Position numbers and translations under genes: made by a program
Shown here: one piece after another, positions 15,700 through 24,910 of the stretch
Layout of the letters: each line of letters opens with the position of its first letter
How positions within the stretch are numbered: position 1 is the first letter of the stretch
The notes under the pieces: model-generated
Databases searched by the model: none
Told to the model about the DNA's origin: nothing
Seen by the model: only the letters and a program-made list of their open reading frames with translations
Assembly: GCA_016741995.1 (NCBI GenBank)
Contig: JACVCO010000006.1
Location: forward strand, 124,001-188,000
DNA length: 64,000 nt
From: Hydrogenophaga sp.
Lineage (GTDB): Bacteria > Pseudomonadota > Gammaproteobacteria > Burkholderiales > Burkholderiaceae_C
Direction of reading: 5' to 3'

Positions 15700-17994
15700 A
15701 TGCGCCCCCGCCTGCTGCTTCCCCCGCTCCTGCTGCTCTGCCTGTGCCTGGCCATGGCGCCCGCCCGCGCGCAAGACAAACCCGACACCAGCCCGAACGC
15801 CCAGGCGCCCCTGCCCGAGATGCCGCGCCCGCGCGTGGCGCTGGTGCTCTCGGGCGGTGGGGCGCGCGGCTTCGCGCACGTGGGCGTGCTCAAGGCACTG
15901 GAGGCCGCGCGCGTGCCGGTGGACCTGATCGTGGGCACCTCGATGGGCGCCATCGTGGGCGGGCTGTATGCCAGCGGCATGAACGCCGACGAGCTGGAGC
16001 GCGAGATCCTGGGGGTGGACTGGAACGGCCTGTTCAGCACGCGCCAGCCGCGGCAGATCCTCTCGCAGCGGCGCAAGGAAGAGGATTTCGAGCTCTCGCC
16101 GGTGCTGCTGCTGGGTTTTCGCGACGGCGCGTTCCACCTGCCCACGGGCGCGGTGTCGAGCCGTTCGCTGGAGATGCTGCTGCGCCGCTACACGCTGCCC
16201 ACGCGCCACCTGCCCAGCTTCGATGGCCTGCCCACGCGCTTTCGCGCCGTGGCCACCGACATGGAGACCGGCAAGGCGGTGGTGATGGACCGCGGCGACC
16301 TGGCCGCGGCGCTGCGCGCGAGCATGTCGGTGCCGGGCGTGTTCTCGCCACTGGAGATCGATGGCCGCATCCTGGGCGACGGGGGCCTGGTGAACAACCT
16401 GCCGGTGAGCGTGGCGCGCGATCTCGGCGCCGACGTGGTCATCGCCGTCAACATCGGCACGCCACTGGCGGGGCGCGACACGCTGCATTCGCTGCTGGGC
16501 ATCAGCACGCAGATGATCCACATCCTGACCGAGCAGAACGTGCAGGCCAGCATCGCCACGCTCACGCCACGCGACCTGCTGCTCACGCCGCCGCTGGGCA
16601 CGCTCACCTCGGGCGATTTCGACAAGGCCGACGAACTGGTGCGCCTGGGCAACGAGTACGCCCGCACGGTGAGCGAGGCGCTGGCGCGCTTCTCGGCGCC
16701 AGCGCCGCAGTACCAGGCCTGGGCCGAGGCGCGGCGCACGCAGGCCGAGGTGAACGCCACGCGCGTGGGCCGCATCGAGCGCATCCGCTTCGAGGGCGTG
16801 AGCGAGGCGCGCGCCGAGCGCCTGGCCACCGGGCTGGACCACCTCACGGGCGAGCGCGCCGACGTGAAACGCATCGAGAACGACCTGCAGCACCTGGCCG
16901 CTGCCGGCGACTACGAGCGCGTGGACTACCGCCTGGTGCGCAACCCCGACACCGGTGGCGAGGACCTGCTGGTCGGCCTGCGCGAGAACAACTGGGGGCC
17001 GAACTACCTGCGCGTGGGGCTGGACCTGCGCACCGACTTCCGCGGCGAAGGCGCGTTCAACCTGCGCCTGAGCCACAACCGCCACTGGCTCACCGACCGC
17101 GGCACCGAATGGCGCAACCGGGTGCAACTGGGCGAGACGCTGGGCCTGTACTCCGAGATCTACCAACCGCTGAACCTCACCAGCAGCAGCTTCGTGTCGG
17201 CCTATGCCGACCTGACCGTGCGCAAGGTGGACCTGTTCGACGAGAGCAGCCGGCCGCTGGCGCGCATCCAGCGCGAATCGCTGCGCATGGGCGCCGACGT
17301 GGGCTGGCCGATTGGCTTGCGCGGCGCCGTTGGCGACCTGCGGGTGGGCGTGGTGGCGAGTTCGCGGCGCTCGCAGCTTGAACTGGTGCAGCCGGGTTTC
17401 GACTTCGCGGCCGGCGTACTCGACGTGCACTGGCGCGAGCTGGGCATGCGCACCGCGGTGATCGCCGACCAGCTCGACTACGCCAACTTCCCCTCGCACG
17501 GCTACCGCGCGCTGGGCGAGGTGGTGGTGGGGCGGCGCGAGGTGCGCGGCGGCGAGCGCAGCAACTTCACCCGCATCGAGGGTTCCTACACCGGTGTGCG
17601 CAGCTGGGGGCCGCACACCTTCAACGTGGGCGCGCGGCTGGCGCACGCCAACCGCATCCCCATCGGCGCGATCGACGAGTACTCGCTCGGTGGCTTCCAG
17701 AACCTCTCGGGCTTTCGCACCGGGCAGGTGGTGGGCAGCTACCTGGCCTTCGGGCGCCTCACCTACTACCGCCGCCTGCCCTGGGAGGTCGGCATCGCGC
17801 GGGCGATGTTCGCGGGCGGGTCGATCGAAGCCGGCAACGCCTGGCTCGACCGCAACGAGGCGTCGATCAAGAACCTGCTGGCGGGCGGCAGCCTGTTCGT
17901 GGGCGCAGACACCGGCATCGGCCCGCTCTACCTCGCGGTGGTGAGCGCACCCAAGGGCTTCACCGGGCTCTACCTGTTCCTCGGCCGGCCCTGA
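15700..17994 (+). CDS. Patatin-like phospholipase with POTRA and outer-membrane barrel (type Vd autotransporter)
   Basis: A 764-aa protein with a Sec signal (MRPRLLLPPLLLLCLCLAMA, cleavage near ARA). The patatin domain follows: oxyanion loop SGGGARGFAH at 51-60, nucleophile Ser81 in VGTSMG, and catalytic Asp227 in GDGGLVNN. A POTRA-like segment comes next (about 350-430, IRFEGVSEARAERLATGLDH). The rest is beta-strand rich, as in a 16-strand Omp85-type barrel. Length and order match PlpD of Pseudomonas (728 aa). The lipase domain should therefore reach the cell surface. The Ser-Asp dyad is intact. It is a single gene with its own promoter region. Confidence 0.88.
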   Translation: MRPRLLLPPLLLLCLCLAMAPARAQDKPDTSPNAQAPLPEMPRPRVALVLSGGGARGFAHVGVLKALEAARVPVDLIVGTSMGAIVGGLYASGMNADELEREILGVDWNGLFSTRQPRQILSQRRKEEDFELSPVLLLGFRDGAFHLPTGAVSSRSLEMLLRRYTLPTRHLPSFDGLPTRFRAVATDMETGKAVVMDRGDLAAALRASMSVPGVFSPLEIDGRILGDGGLVNNLPVSVARDLGADVVIAVNIGTPLAGRDTLHSLLGISTQMIHILTEQNVQASIATLTPRDLLLTPPLGTLTSGDFDKADELVRLGNEYARTVSEALARFSAPAPQYQAWAEARRTQAEVNATRVGRIERIRFEGVSEARAERLATGLDHLTGERADVKRIENDLQHLAAAGDYERVDYRLVRNPDTGGEDLLVGLRENNWGPNYLRVGLDLRTDFRGEGAFNLRLSHNRHWLTDRGTEWRNRVQLGETLGLYSEIYQPLNLTSSSFVSAYADLTVRKVDLFDESSRPLARIQRESLRMGADVGWPIGLRGAVGDLRVGVVASSRRSQLELVQPGFDFAAGVLDVHWRELGMRTAVIADQLDYANFPSHGYRALGEVVVGRREVRGGERSNFTRIEGSYTGVRSWGPHTFNVGARLAHANRIPIGAIDEYSLGGFQNLSGFRTGQVVGSYLAFGRLTYYRRLPWEVGIARAMFAGGSIEAGNAWLDRNEASIKNLLAGGSLFVGADTGIGPLYLAVVSAPKGFTGLYLFLGRP

Positions 17995-18022
17995 GTTTGT
18001 CGCCCGAGCGTCATTCCTTGGG

Positions 18023-18829
18023 TCATTCCTTGTAATAGACGACCTGGTGCGTGGTGGCCAGCAGCGCGCCGGCCTGGCTCCAGAGCTGGCCGCGCTGATC
18101 GAAGTAGCCGTTGCGCATGACGCTGGCCTGCGCCTGGCCGAGCAACCAGCCTTCGCCCACCGCCGCGAGCTCGGCCGTGCCCACGTGGAAGTACACGGTC
18201 ATCGACACGGTGCCCGCGGGCACGCGCGTGGCGCGGCGCAGCCACACGCGGGGGAAGAACACATCGCACAGCGCGGCCAGGCTCGGGAAATCGAGCGCGC
18301 GCGGCGGCTCGTCGCGCACCCACAAGGTGGTGCGGCTGTGTTCGCCGGTGCCGTCCCACACGCGCGGGATCGCGCCCTCGACCATGCGGATGTCGTAGCG
18401 CTTCACCCACTCCACGGGCGCGGCCATGTTGGGTTTGCCGATGGCGTTGGGCGAGAGCACGCGCGGCGCGGGTTCGTCCTGCGAGCCCCAGGTTTCGCGG
18501 CGCACGGCGGTGAGCGCGGTGGCGGTGAGCACGGTCTCGCCGCCCTGCTGGATCTCGATCACCCAGTGCTGGGTGGAGCGGTTGGTGCGCACCGCACGCG
18601 CACTCACGTCGAAGGCGCCGTCGGTCAGGGCGGCGCAGAAGTTGACGGTGAGCGACACCGGGTCGCCAAGCCTGTCGGGATGCTGACAGATGGCCTGCAG
18701 CGCGGTGGCGGCGGTGATGCCCCCGTAAGGGCCGACCATGTTGGCGTAGGCCGCATCGGTGCGGCCCTGCCAGCGGCCCGCGCCATCGGCGGTGAGCGCG
18801 GTGGCGCGATCGAAGAAATGGGTGTCCAT
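18023..18829 (-). CDS. Acyl-CoA thioesterase, double hot-dog (TesB/4HBT_3-like)
   Basis: A 268-aa protein with two hot-dog folds. The N-terminal one has MVGPYGGITAATALQAICQH (the hydratase-like helix) and SLTVNFCAAL; the C-terminal one has GTVSMTVYFHVGTAEL and ASVMRNGYFDQRGQLWSQ. This matches acyl-CoA thioesterases of the TesB-related group, which release free fatty acids from CoA. It is convergent with the patatin gene. A 12-bp unit is tandemly duplicated around its stop codon (18010-18032). The start MDTHFFDRA matches the family start. Confidence 0.82.
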   Translation of the reverse strand: MDTHFFDRATALTADGAGRWQGRTDAAYANMVGPYGGITAATALQAICQHPDRLGDPVSLTVNFCAALTDGAFDVSARAVRTNRSTQHWVIEIQQGGETVLTATALTAVRRETWGSQDEPAPRVLSPNAIGKPNMAAPVEWVKRYDIRMVEGAIPRVWDGTGEHSRTTLWVRDEPPRALDFPSLAALCDVFFPRVWLRRATRVPAGTVSMTVYFHVGTAELAAVGEGWLLGQAQASVMRNGYFDQRGQLWSQAGALLATTHQVVYYKE

Positions 18830-18979
18830 GCCGTGCAGTGTGCACCAGCGCCGTGCACCGCACCGAGGCGGTCCGCACGCATGTAGCGCGCGCGACAAAA
18901 CGACGCCGGCGCATGCATGCGCCGTGGGGTTTCCCCTCATCCTGCAGACCGGACGCTTGCTCACAATGCCGCTCCTACG

Positions 18980-19768
18980 ATGGCAGCAAACCACGCACCC
19001 GATTGCATCCTCGAAGCGCGAGGACTGGTCAAGGAATTCAAGGGCTTCATGGCCGTGAACGACGTGAACCTGCGTGTACAGCGCGGACACATTCACGCCC
19101 TGATCGGCCCGAACGGCGCAGGCAAGACAACCGTCTTCAACCTGCTCACCAAATTCCTCATCCCCACGCGCGGGCAGATCCTCTACAACGGCGAGGACAT
19201 CACCACGCAGAAGCCTGCGCAGGTGGCGCGCCGGGGCATGGTGCGCTCGTTCCAGATCTCGGCCACCTTCCCGCACCTGAGCGTGCGGGAGAACGTGCGC
19301 ATCGGTCTGCAACGCGCCACCGGGCAATCGTTCCATTTCTGGAAATCGAAGAAGGTGCTCGACGGCCTGGACGACCGCGCGATGGCCTTGCTCGAAACCG
19401 TGGGCCTGGCCGAGTTTGCCGACTGGGTGACGGTGGAGCTGCCTTACGGTCGCAAGCGCGCACTGGAAATCGCCACCACGCTGGCCACGGAACCCGAGCT
19501 GATGCTGCTGGATGAGCCCACGCAGGGCATGGGCCACGAAGACGTGGAGCGCGTGACGCAACTCATCAAGAAGGTGTCGGCCAACCGCACGGTGCTCATG
19601 GTCGAACACAACATGAACGTGGTGTCGAGCATCGCCGACACCATCAGCGTGCTGCAGCGCGGCCAGGTGATCGCCGAAGGCGACTACGCCACGGTGTCGG
19701 CCAACCCGCAGGTGCTCGAGGCTTACATGGGCAGCGCCGAGGCCCAACTGCAAGGTGCCCACGGATGA
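18980..19768 (+). CDS. livG: ABC transporter ATP-binding protein LivG (second system)
   Basis: A 262-aa ATPase with Walker A GPNGAGKTT, RSFQISATFPHLSVRENV, LPYGRKRALEIA in place of LSGGQ, Walker B LMLLDEPTQGMG and H-loop MVEHNMNVV. The start MAANHAPD is preferred over upstream codons because homology begins about 12 residues later. It heads the plus-strand liv operon and overlaps livF by 4 bp. It is closely related to the LivG at 9119-9904. Confidence 0.9.
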   Translation: MAANHAPDCILEARGLVKEFKGFMAVNDVNLRVQRGHIHALIGPNGAGKTTVFNLLTKFLIPTRGQILYNGEDITTQKPAQVARRGMVRSFQISATFPHLSVRENVRIGLQRATGQSFHFWKSKKVLDGLDDRAMALLETVGLAEFADWVTVELPYGRKRALEIATTLATEPELMLLDEPTQGMGHEDVERVTQLIKKVSANRTVLMVEHNMNVVSSIADTISVLQRGQVIAEGDYATVSANPQVLEAYMGSAEAQLQGAHG

Positions 19769-20469
19769 GCGAAGAACTCCTGAGCCTCAGTGGTGTGAAC
19801 GCCTGGTACGGCGAATCGCACATCCTGCATGGCGTCGATCTGCGCGTGAACCGCGGCGAGGTGGTGACGCTGCTGGGCCGCAATGGCGCAGGCCGCACCA
19901 CCACGCTCAAGTCCATCATGGGCATGGTGGGCAAACGCACCGGCTCCATCCGCCTGTTCGGGCAGGAAACGGTGAACATGGCCACGCACCAGGTGGCGCG
20001 CCTGGGGCTGGGCTACTGCCCCGAAGAACGCGGCATCTTCGCCAGCCTGAGCTGCGAAGAGAACCTGCTGCTGCCCCCGGCCGTGGCCAGCGGCGGCATG
20101 TCGGTCGACGAGCTCTACGAGCTGTTCCCCAACCTCAAGGAACGGCGCCACAGCCCGGGCACGCGACTGTCGGGTGGCGAGCAGCAGATGCTCGCGGTGG
20201 CCCGCATCCTGCGCACCGGCGCCAAGCTGCTGCTGCTCGACGAGATTTCCGAAGGCCTCGCGCCCGTGATCGTGCACACGCTGGCACGCACCATCCGCAC
20301 GCTGCGCGAGCGTGGCTTCACCATCGTGATGGTCGAGCAGAACTTCCGTTTTGCGGCCCCGCTCGCGGACCGCTTCTACGTCATGGAACATGGCCGCATC
20401 GTCGAGGGCTTCTCCGCAGCGGAGCTCGACGCGAGGATGGGCATGTTGCACGAGTACCTCGGCGTCTAG
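19765..20469 (+). CDS. livF: ABC transporter ATP-binding protein LivF (Walker A Lys replaced by Arg)
   Basis: A 234-aa ATPase with signature LSGGEQQMLAVARIL, Walker B LLLLDEISEGL (Pro of the usual DEP replaced by Ile) and MVEQNFRF. Walker A reads GRNGAGRTTT: the invariant Lys is Arg44, codon CGC at 19894-19896, whereas the paralogue at 8422-9126 keeps Lys. LivG and LivF form a heterodimer, so a weakened site here may be tolerated. It is translationally coupled to livG (4-bp overlap) and 61 bp from the binding-protein gene. Confidence 0.9.
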   Translation: MSEELLSLSGVNAWYGESHILHGVDLRVNRGEVVTLLGRNGAGRTTTLKSIMGMVGKRTGSIRLFGQETVNMATHQVARLGLGYCPEERGIFASLSCEENLLLPPAVASGGMSVDELYELFPNLKERRHSPGTRLSGGEQQMLAVARILRTGAKLLLLDEISEGLAPVIVHTLARTIRTLRERGFTIVMVEQNFRFAAPLADRFYVMEHGRIVEGFSAAELDARMGMLHEYLGV

Positions 20470-20530
20470 ACACACAGACGGGCACCGGGGTGGGTCCTTT
20501 CCACGTTGACACACTGAAGGAGACGACGAG

Positions 20531-21742
20531 ATGAAGACGACGATGAAACTGCTGGGCACCGCGGCCGCGGCGCTGATGGCCGCGGGGGCTGCGCAGGCGC
20601 AGATTTCCGACGGCGTGATCAAGATCGGTGTGCTCAACGACATGTCGGGCCTGTACGCCGACATCGCCGGCCCGGGCTCCGTCACCGCAGCGCGCATGGC
20701 GGTGGAAGACTTCGGCGCCGCTGCCAAGGGCATGAAGGTCGAGATCGTGGGCGCCGACCACCAGAACAAGCCCGACGTGGGCTCCACCGTGGCTCGCACC
20801 TGGTACGACGTGGACAAGGTCGACGCCATCGCCGACGTGCCCACCAGCTCGGTGGCACTGGCGATCAACCAGATCACGCGCGAGAAGAACAAGGTGTTCC
20901 TGAACTCGGGCGCCGCCACATCGGACCTGACCGGCAAGGCCTGCAGCCCCAACACCGTTCACTGGACGTACGACACCTGGATGCTGGCTAACGGCACCGG
21001 CAGCGCGATCGTGAAGACCGGTGGCGACAGCTGGTTCTTCCTGACCGCCGACTACGCCTTCGGCCATGCGCTGGAGCGCGACACCGAAGCGGCCGTGCTC
21101 AAGGGCGGTGGCAAGGTGCTGGGCAAGGTGCGCCACCCGTTCCCGGGGCAGGATTTCTCGTCCTTCCTGCTGCAGGCGCAGGCGAGCAAGGCCAAGGTGA
21201 TTGCACTGGCCAACGCCGGCGGCGACACCATCAACTCCATCAAGCAGGCGGCCGAATTCGGCATCACGCGCGGTGGCCAGAACCTGGCGGGCATGCTGAT
21301 GTTCATCACCGACGTGCACGCACTCGGCCTGAACACCGCCCAGGGCCTGATCTTCACCGAGACGTTCTACTGGGACCTGAACGACCAGACCCGCGCCTGG
21401 AGCAAGAAATTCGCCGAGCGCAACGGCGGCAAGTACCCGTCGATGGTGCAGGCCGGTGTGTACGCCTCGGTGCTGCACTACCTGAAGGCGGTGGAAGCCG
21501 CCAAGACGGATGACGGCGCCAAGGTGGTGGAACAGATGAAGAAGATGCCCACCGACGACCCGCTGTTCGGCAAGGGCATGATCCGCCAGGACGGTCGCAA
21601 GATCCACCCGGCCTACCTGGTGGAAGTGAAGAAGCCGTCCGAGTCGAAGGGCCCGTACGACTACTACAAGGTCCGCGCCACCATTCCGGCCGACCAGGCG
21701 TTCCGCCCGCTCAACATGGGCGAGTGCCCGCTGGTGAAGTAA
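20531..21742 (+). CDS. ABC transporter periplasmic substrate-binding protein (second system)
   Basis: A 403-aa periplasmic binding protein. The signal peptide MKTTMKLLGTAAAALMAAGA ends at AQA, and the mature part begins ISDGVIKIGVLNDMSGLYAD. GAAATSDLTGKACSPNTVHW is a ligand-pocket segment typical of the Peripla_BP_6 group. A strong RBS (AAGGAGACG) precedes the ATG. Its position between the ATPase and permease genes differs from the first system, where it comes first. Ligand not predictable. Confidence 0.9.
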   Translation: MKTTMKLLGTAAAALMAAGAAQAQISDGVIKIGVLNDMSGLYADIAGPGSVTAARMAVEDFGAAAKGMKVEIVGADHQNKPDVGSTVARTWYDVDKVDAIADVPTSSVALAINQITREKNKVFLNSGAATSDLTGKACSPNTVHWTYDTWMLANGTGSAIVKTGGDSWFFLTADYAFGHALERDTEAAVLKGGGKVLGKVRHPFPGQDFSSFLLQAQASKAKVIALANAGGDTINSIKQAAEFGITRGGQNLAGMLMFITDVHALGLNTAQGLIFTETFYWDLNDQTRAWSKKFAERNGGKYPSMVQAGVYASVLHYLKAVEAAKTDDGAKVVEQMKKMPTDDPLFGKGMIRQDGRKIHPAYLVEVKKPSESKGPYDYYKVRATIPADQAFRPLNMGECPLVK

Positions 21743-21755
21743 GGCGACCACGAGC

Positions 21756-22643
21756 ATGACCGAGATCTTCGGCGTTCCCACCGCGGCCCTGTTCGGGCAG
21801 TTGCTGATCGGGCTGATCAACGGCTCGTTCTATGCCCTGCTCTCGCTGGGGCTGGCCGTGATCTTCGGTCTGCTCAACATCATCAACTTCACGCACGGCG
21901 CCCAGTACATGATGGGCGCCTTCGTGGCCTACCTGCTGCTCAACAAGCTCGGCATCGGCTACTGGTGGGCGCTGCTCATCACGCCCTTTGTGGTCGGTGC
22001 CAGCGGCATGCTGATCGAGCGGCTCATGCTGTCGCGGCTGTACAAGCTCGACCACCTCTACGGCCTGCTGCTCACGTTCGGCATCGCGCTCATCATCCAG
22101 GGCCTGTTCCGCAACGAATACGGCTCATCGGGCCAGCCCTATGCCATTCCCGCGCAGCTGCAGGGCGCGCAGAACCTGGGCTTCATGTTCCTGCCCAACT
22201 ACCGCGGCTGGGTGGTGGTGGCCTCGCTCATCGTGTGCCTGTCCACCTGGTTCGTGATCGAGCGCACCAAGCTCGGCGCGTATCTGCGCGCGGCCACCGA
22301 GAACCCCACGCTGGTGCAGGGCTTCGGCATCAACGTGCCGCGCATGATCACGCTCACCTACGGCTTCGGCGTGGGCCTGGCCGCGCTGGCCGGCGTGATG
22401 GCGGCGCCGATCTACCAGGTGAGCCCGCAGATGGGCGCCGACCTGATCATCGTGGTGTTCGCGGTGGTGGTGATCGGTGGCATGGGCTCGATCATGGGCG
22501 CCATCCTCACCGGCTTCGGCCTGGGCATCATCGAAGGCCTCACCAAGGTCTTCTACCCCGAAGCCTCCAACACGGTGATCTTCGTGATCATGGCCATCGT
22601 GCTGCTGATCAAGCCCGCGGGGCTGTTCGGCACCCAGAAGTGA
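21756..22643 (+). CDS. livH: Branched-chain amino acid-type ABC permease LivH (second system)
   Basis: A 295-aa integral membrane protein with GLINGSFYALLSLGLAVIFG, NIINFTHGAQYMMGAFVAYL and VIGGMGSIMGAILTGFGLGI as landmarks. It starts 13 bp after the binding-protein gene and is followed by livM after 8 bp, so it is inside the operon. It is a paralogue of the LivH at 6633. Confidence 0.92.
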   Translation: MTEIFGVPTAALFGQLLIGLINGSFYALLSLGLAVIFGLLNIINFTHGAQYMMGAFVAYLLLNKLGIGYWWALLITPFVVGASGMLIERLMLSRLYKLDHLYGLLLTFGIALIIQGLFRNEYGSSGQPYAIPAQLQGAQNLGFMFLPNYRGWVVVASLIVCLSTWFVIERTKLGAYLRAATENPTLVQGFGINVPRMITLTYGFGVGLAALAGVMAAPIYQVSPQMGADLIIVVFAVVVIGGMGSIMGAILTGFGLGIIEGLTKVFYPEASNTVIFVIMAIVLLIKPAGLFGTQK

Positions 22644-22651
22644 ACCCGCCC

Positions 22652-23632
22652 ATGAGCACCACGACCCCCACCGCCCCCACGAGCAGCGTCGCCGCCAAGA
22701 CCGGCGGCGGGCATTCGCACCTGGTCATCGCCTTCGCCATCATGGCCGCGTTCTTCCTGATCGCGCCCATGGTGGTGTACCCCGTGTTCCTGATGAAGGT
22801 GATGTGCTTCGCGCTCTTCGCCTGCGCGTTCAACCTGCTCATCGGTTTCGGCGGCCTGCTCTCCTTCGGGCACGCCATGTTCCTGGGCAGCGCGGGCTAT
22901 GCGTCGGCGCACGCGGCCAAGGTCTGGGGCCTCACGCCCGAGCTGGCCATCCTGTTCGGTACGCTGTGCGCCACGCTGCTGGGTGTGGTGGTCGGCGCGC
23001 TGGCCATCCGCCGCCAGGGCATCTACTTCGCCATGATCACGCTGGCGCTGGCGCAGATGGTGTTCTTCTTCAGCCTGCAGGCCAAGTTCACCGGCGGCGA
23101 GGACGGCATCCAGGCCGTGCCGCGGGGCCAGCTCTTCGGCCTGATCGACCTGAGCTCGACGATGGCCATGTATGCGGTGGTCTACGCCATCTTCATCGCC
23201 GGCTTCCTGCTCATCTGGCGCGTGGTGCATTCGCCCTTCGGCCAGGTGCTGCAGGCCATTCGCGAGAACGAGGCGCGCGCCACCTCGCTCGGCTACGACA
23301 CTGACCGCTACAAGCACCTGGCCTTCGTGCTCTCGGCCGGCCTGGCCGGCGCGGCAGGCGCCACCAAGTCCATCGTGTTCCAGCTCGCCTCGCTCACCGA
23401 CGTGCACTGGAGCATGTCGGGCGAGGTGGTGCTGATGACACTGCTCGGCGGCATGGGCACGCTGTTCGGCCCGGTGGTGGGCGCGGCCATCATCGTCTCG
23501 ATGCAGAACTACCTGGCCCAGCTTGGCGCCTGGGTCACCATCGTGCAGGGCGTGATCTTCGTGATCTGCGTGCTGGCCTTCCGCCGCGGTGTGGTGGGCG
23601 AGATCGCGAACTGGCTGAAGAAGCCGCTGTGA
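22652..23632 (+). CDS. livM: Branched-chain amino acid-type ABC permease LivM (second system)
   Basis: A 326-aa permease with a hydrophilic N-terminal tail of about 25 residues rich in Thr/Ser/Ala, then multiple membrane segments. Landmarks are [37 protein letters not shown] and AIRENEARATSLGYDTDRYK. The start MSTTTPTAPT lies 8 bp after livH. It is the last gene before a strong bidirectional terminator. Confidence 0.92.
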   Translation: MSTTTPTAPTSSVAAKTGGGHSHLVIAFAIMAAFFLIAPMVVYPVFLMKVMCFALFACAFNLLIGFGGLLSFGHAMFLGSAGYASAHAAKVWGLTPELAILFGTLCATLLGVVVGALAIRRQGIYFAMITLALAQMVFFFSLQAKFTGGEDGIQAVPRGQLFGLIDLSSTMAMYAVVYAIFIAGFLLIWRVVHSPFGQVLQAIRENEARATSLGYDTDRYKHLAFVLSAGLAGAAGATKSIVFQLASLTDVHWSMSGEVVLMTLLGGMGTLFGPVVGAAIIVSMQNYLAQLGAWVTIVQGVIFVICVLAFRRGVVGEIANWLKKPL

Positions 23633-23644
23633 TCTCGCACTGAC

Positions 23645-23673
23645 AAAAAAGGCGCCCCGCGGGGCGCCTTTTT
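23645..23673. terminator. Bidirectional rho-independent terminator
   Basis: A run of six A, then a GC-rich palindrome (GGCGCCCCGCGGGGCGCC) and five T. The perfect stem with A-tract on one side and T-tract on the other can stop both the second liv operon (ends 23632) and the convergent fad operon (ends 23691). Confidence 0.93.
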
Positions 23674-23690
23674 GCTTGGCGGGTGATCGC

Positions 23691-24899
<1,209 letters not shown>

Positions 24900-24910
24900 G
24901 GTGGGGCTCC

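Noticed and set aside
15661-17646. A 661-codon open frame on the minus strand
   Set aside because: Antisense to the patatin gene, whose catalytic motifs and signal peptide are clear.
18010-18032. Tandem 12-bp repeat at the end of the thioesterase gene
   Set aside because: Only two copies at the stop codon; no sign of a repeat array or mobile element.
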